From Eretmocerus hayati (taxonomy: Eukaryota > Arthropoda > Insecta > Hymenoptera > Aphelinidae), in NCBI GenBank assembly GCA_029851415.1, contig CM056743.1, forward strand, positions 27,504,905 through 27,568,904: DNA of 64,000 nucleotides, written 5' to 3'. Made by a program: the position numbers and the translations under genes. Positions 32,601-44,600 of the stretch are shown one piece after another. The first letter of the stretch is position 1; every line of letters begins with the position of its first letter. The notes below the pieces were generated by a model, which worked only from the letters and a program-made list of their open reading frames with translations, made no database searches and was not told the DNA's origin.

Positions 32601-35600
32601 CTTTCAATAATACGCGAGGGGAATCGTTCGGCTATTCAGCTGAGAATTGTTTGATGAATGTTTTGCTTACGTGGAACCGATTGATTTTAAGGATATGACT
32701 GAGTTCCGTCGTATTTTCTTCTGGTTGTTCCTAAAGTCTTACCCTACTCATTGATTCTTTTTCCTCGTCAATCCCGAAAAAAATATTTGTTTTGAGCAAA
32801 AGAACGTGAAAAATCTGAGCAAACATGTGCGTATTTGAAGAAGAAAAAAGGTTTTTCAAAATTTGCCAGAGGCTAGTCTTATTTTAGAGGTTTCATGACA
32901 GTCCCAAATTTTCGCATAGTTAAGATATTTTGATTGAGAATGAAATGACTCCCTTCAATCAATTTCGAGACTAAGTGATTGTGCCATTGAAAAACTTGTG
33001 ATAATTTGAGAGGTTTCTTCAAAATTCTTCGACATTGAGAGTGAAGATAGAGTGTATATTTTTACAAGGATAGTTTTTGTTCACTAGTATGAGATCATGA
33101 CATTATCTAAGGTAAAAGTACCCAACTTGCCTCTGTACCCAACTTGCCCCCATATGCCGATCTCAGGAATGGGCGCTCGTTGACCTTCCCGCAATTTTTT
33201 TTACGTTTGTTATGTTAAAATATGAGAAAATACGTAGTTTTCATCGACCTCGGATCATTTTTGCGTTCTCCAGAAAATATAAAGTGAGTTTTCCATTTTT
33301 CGTGTTTGCACGGCTAAGAAATCGAGGAGGAAATCGCGTTCACTAAAACCGGTGCCAATTTATTTTTATTCGACCAATCTTGACGTACCTTAGCGCATTC
33401 GATTTCTTGTCTCAAGACCTTCAAAATCCGTTTCTCAGGGTTGCAGAACTCTGATTTGGAGCGATTCTATGTACAAAACACGAAGATGGTTTGAGGATCA
33501 AGAAGGCTGACATCGGAGTGTACCCAACATGCCCCCATATGGTTATCTCGGAAAGGCGTGCAGTATGGCTTTTTTTACCACTCAGAACGTATTTATCACG
33601 TCAAAATAGGTCGGAAACGATGTCTTGGGCCAGCTAAAAGCTACAAATGCCGCTGCACGGTGATCAAAACGGATCAAAGCGATTCTATTCACTTCATCGC
33701 CGATTTACATTGTTATAAATGATGGGGGCAAGTTGGGTACACACTTTTGTAAACTCTCAAAAATCACCTTTTGGGAGAATTCAAACAGCTCGGCTCCACT
33801 ATATCCAAATTGGACGTAACTTAGCTCATTTTAAAGGTCTTGAGACAAGCTTCAAAATGAGCTGAGGTACGTTGGAGAATATGGAGATGGGCCAAAGTTA
33901 TTAAGAAAATGGCTTAATGGGGGCAAGTTGGGTACACTTACCTTATCAACAAAGTACAAATTCACAAACTTTGGAATTTTCTAAATACCTATGTTCCGAG
34001 AGATCCCGCTCATCAATCCGCAGGCTAATTGAGAAGTTGGTGTATCTTGAATTTTCCGATGTCTCATTTTTTTGTCAAGCTGTGTACGTTTAAAGGACAT
34101 GTTTTTGTACAACTCTGGAATCTATTTAAGCTGCAAACAATGTGATGTATCTCAACTCCACGTATCTAGGACCAAATGATATTATATTCAAGATATTTTG
34201 TGCCGATGGATATCTGTAACCTCATGCACTATATTGGGGATTTTCGAATGAGCTTGCTGCAACGTGCGGCGTTTATGCATCCCCTCGTGCATCCTCTTTT
34301 CTTTCACCTTCATATCCATTATAAGACACTAGAGTCAAATTTCTGTGCAGCCTGTGACTTGACTTGATTTAATAGTATATTATGTACCGAGTTGCGGAAA
34401 AGACGTTTTTCCGCAAGAGATGCATATAGTATTTTATTGCTGAAAACGAAGGAAATGTCTTTTCCAACCGTTTTCGCGCAGCGAGGACACCTTGCAAACG
34501 TTTTTTAAATTATGAAATTGATTTGATTTAGGTTGTTCTGGAACGCTTGGACCTTTCCTCCTGTTTGTAAGTCTGAGTGGAAGAGGTGTTGGAGTTTCAA
34601 ACGCTGCAAATTGACTTCTTGAAATTTGTTCGGCAAATCAACAGTGTGTTCCACACTTACATACTACAACTCACGCATCTCGAATTCTGAAAAAAATCTG
34701 ATTATCCTACAAATGAATAACTATTGTTCAATGAAAGTTCTCTCCTCATATCATAGTAATTCAAAAAGTTACTTAGCGCCCGAGATAAAATAGGCGAAGT
34801 TACTGCCATTTTGTGAGAAAATATGCTGATTGAATTTTTTTGGTGGGATCCTCTTCTCAAGACCTCCCCTTCCCGTCCTTGAGCAGTATGTTCCTAAGTC
34901 AAATCTGGGTGCATAATTGTTTCAACCGAAATTGTTTAAACAGTTTGATAAAATTGTTTATTTCACATTAAAATACATATCTCTTCGAGGTGATTTGGAG
35001 CATTTCAAACAAAAATCAAGTATTGTCATTTTTCTGTAGGAGCCATCCTTTCTGACTTTTAGGCATTTTTAGATTGGTAAAACGCAAATTTTGCGATTTT
35101 GAACGTAAAATAAAAGCAATAACAAAGTAAAAAATCAATTCTGCCAGTACCGGAATAGGAACCGGAAAGGAACGTTCAAAATAGCAAAATTCTTGTTTTT
35201 TCACTCTAAAGATATCAATAAGTCAGAAACGATGACTCTTCGCGAAAAATGAAAAGAAAACTTTTGTTATAAAGTTCCAAATTATACCTATATAATAATA
35301 GTTTGAATGCCAAAGAAGCAGTTTCATCTAATTATTTAAACAATTTCGGTTTAGACAATTTTGCACCCAGATTCGACCTAAGAAACAAACGTCTCTAAGA
35401 CCAAGGGGGGTCTTACAAAGAGGATCTCACAAACAAATTCCATCAGCTTTCTTTTGCACACAATGACGGTAACTTCGCATCGTTCAAGAAGAGCTTCTAT
35501 AGATAATAATCCATACTACTTCCCGTAGCAGCTTATATTTTTGACAAGCTGTGATTCAAAGTGAAAAATCTGTGCGAAGAAGGCATCCTTGCGCACACTG

Positions 35601-38600
35601 TCAGGAAATAGCATTTGCATCTGGTGGCACTCGTTGCGCTGATTCAAAATTTTGGAGAGAGTTGCGGGCAAGGGTACCGTGACACCGAAATTGTGAGCTG
35701 TGGAAAATCGAAAAAGACAGATCGATGCACCGAAAATTCTACTTCCCGAATCTGCAAGGGAAAAAACTCTACCTTTTTCCATTTTCTTTAAATTACCAGA
35801 AAACAAGCTCACTCCACCCATTTTGGTGCGCTTTAACCCTTGCTCGTAGCGACACACCCTTTGCCAGAGTTGCGCTGCGATTGCGAGGCTGACAAAACGC
35901 TCTAAACTCAATGAAATTTGTAGAAGTGGTATTTGTCTCGATACATTCGAAGTCATTCAAGAAATATGAGGTTCGTTTGGATCACCTTTGGTTTCAAAAA
36001 CTTACGGCACCGGGTACGAAAATAGAATTTTTAGAAGTATTACAATTAACTAATTTCTACTTTCAAGTGGCAATCGTTTTTCGGTCAGTAGAGAGATACA
36101 CGTATGTTCATGAACTTACACGAAAATTCATTCATCGCTCAATGATTAGCTTATCGATTTCCTAAAGTGTATCGATGGTGTTAAGGACTCGAATCTAAGA
36201 TAACTATAACAAAATGTATGATACTCGATTGTCAAAATGGTAATGGTATTCACAAAGAGGCTCGTTCAGAGTATTTCGATGAATTGGATGACGAAACGTC
36301 AGCACAAAAAATGATGCGGTCAAAATGGACTCTGGGATCACAACTATTCAAAGAAGCAGAAAAATAGCTGTTCTTAGAAGAATTTCATAAGAAACCGATA
36401 AATTCAACATTTCTATTTAACCTGGTTCCTGCGACAAAGCTCTCATCTAGAAATTCATAAGAAACTGTCGATATTGAAGAGCAAATTTGCTGGGTTGAAA
36501 AAGCCTCTAGATCTTGTGAGTCCCGGAAATGAACTGTAGCAGAATAGATGACGTGCCAGTTTTGAGTCTTAGAGTATTGAACGAGGTATTGAAAGTGGTT
36601 AATATTAGATTCTCAAAAATTACGCATGAGAATCTCATTGATGGACCTCTCCCTCCGCATAATATTGATTTTCTAACTCCTAAAATTGATAAATTTTGAC
36701 TCTTGAAAATGATTCAAAAAGTTCTGTAAATGTCTGGAAATTCATCCAATCCGGTATCGGGGATCGAGTAGACGTCCTGAGACTGATATAGAAATTTACT
36801 TCATTTTATGATGAAAAAGCGTGCGAAAAAGAGACACTCAAGCTTGCATGGGGCACATTAGAATTTTCTGTGAAATGATGATTCTCTGAAAGATCAATTT
36901 TCTTTAGTTGAATCTTTCATAGAAAAATATCTCATACATTGCGTTTTAAAATTATATGATACTTACTCGTCGAAATTTTTTCCAACTAAAAACGCACATC
37001 CTTATCTTGAATACGGAATATACCGCTTTCACACACACACACACGCACGGAGTGAGGGATGCGATTGGTTGATTGCTATATTATACATCAAGAGAGGGGA
37101 TCTCACATTATAGTTTCGTGCGATGAAAGGAGAGAAAGACTAGAAAGAGAGAGAGAGAGGAGAGTCAGTGGTTCGCGTCCTTTCGTCGCCGAAGAATCGT
37201 TTCCTTGTGCGTCGTCCGCTGACTGTTCTATTACAAAAGCTTTACTAGGGTCCCTATAATTAACGGGTCTAGACAAGGGGGGGTAATCTTTCTGATTGGC
37301 TCCGCCATATTCAGCGATCCCATGCTTTTCAGATGGGGACGCATCTGTGTGAGTGCGCACACACCGGTGCGCCCGTGTACGTGTAGGTAGCTGAATATGG
37401 CGGCTGCCCCCCCTTGTCTAGACCCATTAATTTTAGGGACCCTAAGCTTTACCCATCATCAGCGCCATCAAGGCCTTTGACCTTCTCTGCGCTTACCTCG
37501 TAGCATAAGTGTAACCCATTGAGTGAGTTTTTTTTTTTACTCAATCTCAACTTTGGAACTGTGCCAACCTACCATATCATCAACAGTAGACAGGTCTACT
37601 TCATCGTCGTCTTCTTCATTATCATCGAGTGGAATACATCAACGAAGTCAAGAACATCAGCGAGGACGCGTTTTAAAATTGGTTCAAGTTCGGTCCACGA
37701 GGGATGAGAAAAAGCCCATCATCGGCCCTTGCTCAAGCTCAATTAGCAGCAGTGGCGGTGGCGGTGATATCAATAGTGGTGGTGCATTGCATCAGGGACA
37801 GGCACATCATCATCTAATAACCGGTACATCATCCTCGCGTCTACCTGTTTTGGTAAGTTTTTACACTTGCATCCGACTCCAATTCACAAATTTAGGTTAT
37901 AATTATACTTGCTTTATATGTATATTGCGGTATGTGTATAATAGCTACGTGGCTTTGTGCGACACTTGCAATGAGTATTTTGTATTCATGACGCCGAGAG
38001 ATACGCATCAGTCATTTTCGGATCTATTTTGTACGTATTATAAGTAGAGTCAGACAGAGTGTGATCGATAAGCCGATAAAGTGCTAATTGTACTTTTTAG
38101 TATGACTCAATTCAGGTCGAAGCTAGATTGATTCGTGTCGTGTGGCTGGGTATAGTGAACTCGTTGAAACGCGAATTTTACGAGTGTTATTGAGACCCCT
38201 TTTTCGTAGACGATTCAGGGCATTTAAATTCGCTTGTAGAATCTTTGTTTACATACAAATGCCGTGCCTATAGAGTTGTTTCCATACGTCCAGTAGTAAA
38301 CATGATGATATATGAATGTTACTATTAAAGCACTATTTTTCTGTATCTTTTAAATAAATACTTATTAAGAGCTAATAGAAACCAACTCACTTAGATTGTC
38401 ATACTGGGATCTTACAAAACTTTAATATTCGAAGAGGTTAGTTTAAAATTTTAACCTTTCTGTTACGCAGAGCTCAAATCAGATGGATTCTTCAAGTCAA
38501 AAGTCATCGAATACCGGAGGCGCCTCATCGTCGACGATGACTGGTGTCACATCGAGCGGTGGAAACTCCACAGGTGGAGCCAATTCGTCGGCGTCTTCGG

Positions 38601-41600
38601 CCGATGGCGGAGATGTCTATGAGTTCAAGAGCTCGAAGGAAGCGACGCCTGTAAGAGGCTCAAGTTCATCACCCAATCCAAATATGGATAAAGATGGTAA
38701 AGAGTCAACGACGTCTTCTGTTGGTGGAGGTTCTTTATGTGGAGGCAACCAAAATATTGGCAGTGGATCTGCTAATCCTTCTGGTAATCCCCCGACAGGT
38801 GAGTACATAAATATTGTATACGATCTCGCTTATTATTACTTTTGGGGTTTGAGAATCAGAGAAAGTCGATTGTGTGTAACTATACCTTGTGTGTTTGATG
38901 CATCTAATTGTTTTATGGTAATTTGATTGTTTACAAAGCTTGTAGCTCTCAATTAAGCTGTATGTTTCATGGTTATGGATATAAGGCATTGTTCATCCTG
39001 ATTTCCATCGCAGTTATTTCGTTAGAAATCATCAGACACTCAAGGGTGAGATGATAGTGTCTGAATAGATAAGTTGTTGAAAGTGATAGAGCTTGCCTTG
39101 TAATTACTCGGAGTTTTTCTTGTTAGCAAGTTTCAAAATTGAATCCAAGACTCATTGCTTTGAATGTGCAGGATTGAGAGGGAAAATCCACCTTTTGGCT
39201 TGTTGATATTCCAGTTTACACTGCGCACTCAATTTTAATTCTAGGAGAAAAAGTGTGCAAGAACCAAAGGAAGACCAGTTTAGTAGTTTGTAGCAGAGAA
39301 AGAGCTTTTCGAACAATACCAAGTCCTCCTTTTGTCTATGATGATGAGATAGTTAAGTGTATCGTAGCTAGATGCCCTACTGTCAAAACTTTGGTGGGCA
39401 AAATTATATCAACGAAAAAACGATCTGAAACCTCACTCACAGCTATGATCGCAAACATCAAGAGATACCAAACCTTCAAGAAAGAGCATCTATCAACGCC
39501 AATCTACCAAGATACCATTCAAGATCTTCTAGAAGAATTTAGTGTTGGAAGAAAGTTACATGCTATTGCCTTATCGAATGTGACAAAAAATGTGAGCAAA
39601 GACAAATCTCCAGGACTGCCTTGGATTTCCAACAATAGTACCCCGCCTAGTGCAGACCTTGTCATGACAGGTTGTATCTCTTCGTTTGAAAAATACTGGA
39701 GTGATGTTGGGCAACAGCTACCAGTTGAAGATTTGCCCGACTGTGCTGCTTGTGTACACGAATCGATTGGCACCTTCAAAACTACTGAATTACAAGATGA
39801 TTGGGTGTATCCAATCCAAGTTTCGTGTCAAGAAGCTCGCTTTTTCATGCCACTCATTAAAGAAATTACGGAGCAGAGAGCATTCTGTTCTGCTGGATAT
39901 GGTGCAGAAATCATGAGAGGTGGGATGATGTGGTTAGATCAAGAAATGAAATCGGTTGCAGATAGATATCCTGACTGCAAATTCGTCATTCTAGAATACT
40001 CTAACCATTTCCAGTATGCTTTACCTGAATGGCTAATTCATGATTGTTTCGATATCATCAAACAAAAGTTTGATTTCTCACAAGTTGACTGTGAACAAGA
40101 AACAAAGTGTGTAGACGGCGAACAAGAACTCAGGAAATTTGAGAAACTTGTAGAATATTTTATTGATACCCCGATCAGACTTACTAATGGCCGTCGGTGG
40201 AGAAAATCTAACGGTATCCCGTCGGGTTCGTTGTTCAGTCATCTAATTGGGACGATGGCGAATTACTTAGTGAGTGATACCATAATTAGGATGGCTACAC
40301 AAAATAGGCCAATATGCAAAGTCGTTTTTGGCAGCAAATCTCTCATTGTTCTCCCTAAAAATGCTGTTGTCAACTTTGGCACTCTGAGTAGGATTGCTTT
40401 GAACTCATTCAATCTTAGAGTAGACGAAAAAAGTTATTGGACTCGAAACAGAAATAACATCAAATTCTTAGGATATTATAATCAAGGAGGAATACCTTTC
40501 ATCAAAACTGCAGACATTCTTCCGCGGCTATTACTTCCGCGATACGAAAAAGTGGATTGGACTTACAGAGTTAGTAAAGCCTTGCGATTTCTCTTAGTTT
40601 CTGCTGGTTCAAACTCTCTAGCTCATAAAATCGCAATGTCTGTGTACGAATGTGCATCTCAACACGATCCTGACGCCGTAAAGAAAGGCATAGCATTAGT
40701 CAAAAAAGAGAAGAGGAAATTGAAAAATCTAGGATGCATTGATTGGGAATTCTCAGAAGATCTATTTTCTGGTGTTAGTCCTCGCACCAATTGTCAAAAG
40801 CTCACTAAACGAGTTCATTTGGTGTAAACGTGCTCATCGATGTTGACGTTTTTCATCTCTAACTGAATTAACTTCTATCTCGTCTTTTTTCTCTAGATTG
40901 AACATTTCAATCAGCCAGCCGCACCTAATTCAATTAGTTTTGATCTATCATTTTGCTGGCAGAATGACAGGGTACCTTGTAAACAATGTCTTGATCTTAT
41001 TCTATAATGAGCCCATAGACTGATGATTTATTAGTAAGATGACTACTTGAAATATATTCCGATTCATGAGTTATGAATTTTCGTATTCTTTTTTTTTACT
41101 CTATCAAGTTTCTATCTGTTTCTTTTAGGCTTCATTACTTTTAGTATTCAAATAATGGTTTAGACAGCTATTGAATTTTGAGACATAAGGAAAAAAAAAC
41201 TAATGCTTAAACAAAGATGAATTTCACTCGTTAAGGCGGGAAGTCACTGAAGTTTGGAGCTCTATTTAAAATGAATTTGGGTGGCATCTTGTATTTGAAC
41301 TTTTTTCTATGTACACTTCGTTTTTTTCTTAAGTATCAACTTAAGGCAAAAGGAGAAATGCAAAATTATGTATTCATATTTTTATATAACAATAAAATTG
41401 AATTTATTTACTGGAGTCTGCGTTCTCTTTTGAAATCAAAACATATATATAGAAGTACCTTGATTACTTTATTGAATAACTAGATTTGATGTATGGTGAG
41501 TGATTGTCATTAATGCATTTGTGTCATGTTCTCGATTCTCAAACCTCTGCAATTCATATTATTACTGAGGATAGGCATGACCAACATCTTATTTTTCATT

Positions 41601-44600
41601 CTAGGTGGAGGTGGGCCTCAAAATCCAACAAGTGCTCTTGGGTGTTCGAACACTACAGGCACATCATCCACCAGTTTAGGTCTTTCTTCATCCTCGGCGT
41701 TATCGTCATCGCTGGCAACATCGGGAACTACAGACGATCCAATGATGTCGAGCACGACGTCGCCTCAATCCTCGTCGGCAAAGCGGGCTTTTGACAGCGA
41801 GGGTAGTTTGGCAGACGATCAGGATGAAGAAAGCCGTAAACGAAAGAAGAAGGACGTTGAGTCTGCGAAAGATTCATCAGGAGCTAAGGCAAACATTGCT
41901 GGAAGACAAAATATGCCTAGAAGTAATCCCTGCAGTATAGACAAGGTATGCACTTTGAATTACTAAAAAATTCCAGTAGAAATACTGACTGCCAATCATT
42001 CCTAGAAGATGAGGCTGAGCTTTTACGATTTTCACATGTCAACATTGGGAATTTTCATTACCTCAAATTGAAAACTTCATTATGTAGTCAGTGTGAAAAC
42101 TGCTGCAGTCACTATTTTTAGAGTGTGTACTCTAAATGCGATCTAGAATCTTGTACCAAATGCTTACACCAAGTGAAAACTTTGTTCTATTTTGGAGTAT
42201 CAGTCGCGAAAAATTTATACTGATTCAGACTTTATTAGTTTGGATTCCAAGTGTAATTGTGGCATAAGTGATGCGTTGTCTCTTTGACCTCTTCCTGAGT
42301 TTATTAAGAATGAGAGCAACTCCAGTTAGAGTAATGTAAAGACATGGTTTTTGTGTTTTTGAATCTTACCTGGACTTGAATTCTCACAATTCTGAAATGA
42401 TAGCAGTTGTGTTTCAGTCTGCAGGTAAAAAAGTACATCTATGGTCTTAACGACTGAATTGCGTAGAGTGCATTTGAGTTTAAACAGCCATTGTACATTC
42501 ATATGCCCATTATTGGAACATAATACGGTGTACCGGCACGTGCAAGATTCTTGCGAGAGATTGGTGTCTATTTATTCAAGTGGCAGATAAAATTCCATTC
42601 GTATCATCCCAACCTTTTATTTTGGCAATTATCTGAGAAATATTCTCTCACATCTGATGTTGAGTCAAAGCGGAGTTATTTTATTTTCGAATCTTGTTTT
42701 CGCGCGCTACATGTCATCTTATTTTACGAGCTCATCCTGTGAAAACGAAGAAATGTATTTTGCAAAAAACAAGTGTCTCAGAGCTAAAAATCTCTCACTG
42801 ACTAACAAAATTCAAGACGAAACCAATTCGATTAGCAATTTCTTCAATGAATATTCTAATCACTCGTGCTTATCTCTATCATTCAAGAACGCAAAACCAG
42901 GCAAACAGGCAGTGGGTGCAACTTCAGTGCCCAAGAGCAACCAAATGGGCAGTGGCATAAGTAGCAGTAGCAGCAGTACCATCGGTGTTGGTGGTAACAG
43001 TGGTGCCAGCGTTAGTGGAGGAGGCCCATCATCTAGTAGCGATCGCAAAAGTCCAAGCTCCAGTCTCACGGCTAACAGTCCAAAACCATCCACTGCAGCA
43101 TCATCTACCGGTGCTAGTTCAAAAGGTGTTGGTACACCATCGGGTAGTATCGAGTCTGACGGTGAAGATGATCGATCAAAAGGTTCAGATTGCAGTTCAG
43201 CACCAAAAGTGCCGCCTCTAAAAATCGTAATACCTCAGAGCGCGGAGCAGGAGCAAGGTAATCGCAATGGCAAAAACCTATTGAATCGCTCGCATCAGCT
43301 ACCTTACGTTGTGGCTAGCTCCAACAACAGTAACGATTCGATGGACAAGGAAATGAGCGGAGCACCGGGCAGCGGAGCTACAAGTCCTCTCGATGGGTCT
43401 GCTTCTAAAGGTTCGAATGCATCTGGTGCAGCAGACGATAAAAAGGACTTCAGCGGTGCTTTCGACAGCGAGTCCAGGTCGCATCAGCGTGTTCTTAGAA
43501 GTTCACATAGATCTGGAGGCAATGGCGGTAATGGTGGTGGTGGTGGCGGTGGTGGTAATCCTGGTGGCGGATCAGGAAATGGTAATGGTGGAGGTGGTAA
43601 TGGAGGCTCTGGAGGACCTGGTTCGGCAGGCAATGGAAACTACTCTAATTCGTCGCCATTACCGGCGAATTCAGCTGACAGATCGAATAACTCGTCACCA
43701 CAGCAGCAGAGGCATCATTCTCCGACACCCGAATCTACAGGGGCACCTATGGAGCAGAGTAGTGGTAAACCCGTTGATTTACCTGTGCAAAATTCACCAG
43801 CTGGAAAGAATAGCAGCAATCCAAGTGGCAGTAATAGTTCCAATACGAGTAGTGGAGCTTCTACGACGGACAAGAGTAGCGAAAAAAATGTAGAGGTGAA
43901 GAAGGAGTCAGTTGAAAGCTCGGACGCAGCCGTGAAGAAAGAAAATCCCGGTGAAGCGACAAGCAGCTCGTCATCGCAACAGCAGGCGCAGGTCGATTTG
44001 CATCCACGGAAGAGGAAATTGAAATCGAGTAAAGAGGCACAGCAAGCTGCTGCTACCGCAGCAGCAGTAGCGGCTGCGAGCGAACCACCTGAACCTATTA
44101 GCAGTGGTCCAGAGGTGCATCCACATGATCAACCCATTACAAATTGCGTCCAGCTATTTCTAAATATCAGAAGACAGGTGAGTTTCATATATAGATGAGA
44201 TTCTTCTGATACCCGATAAATTACTGATTTTCATATGTGTTTTACTAGATTGACCGAAGAAGAAAAGGTTTGTTCCCTGTGCAGCCCAAACCACCACAAG
44301 GTTTTAAAGATTACTTAATGAACCGATGTACTTACGTCCTTGCCGGAAATGCAAACAAGGAACCCAACATTAATCCTCCTCCTAATCTTACGGGGCCAAT
44401 GAAAGATCTCTACATAGAACAGGAAAAGGAACGATATAGATTGCGGATGCAACATGTTGTTGAAAAAGAGAAACTTGTCTTGTCCGTTGAACAGGAAATC
44501 CTGAGGGTGCACGGCCGAGCCGCAAGAGCCTTGGCCAATCAGTCATTACCCTTTTCAGTGTGCACGATTTTGAAAGATGAAGAAGTTTACAATGTTATTA

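Noticed and set aside
35516..35956. 146-codon minus-strand frame
   Set aside because: No recognisable domain and low-complexity flanks; not supported as a gene.
42657..42887. In-frame extension of ANKRD exon 7 upstream to an ATG at 42657
   Set aside because: The preceding exon 6 ends in phase 0 and a pyrimidine-rich acceptor at 42887 fits; the upstream residues look like translated intron.
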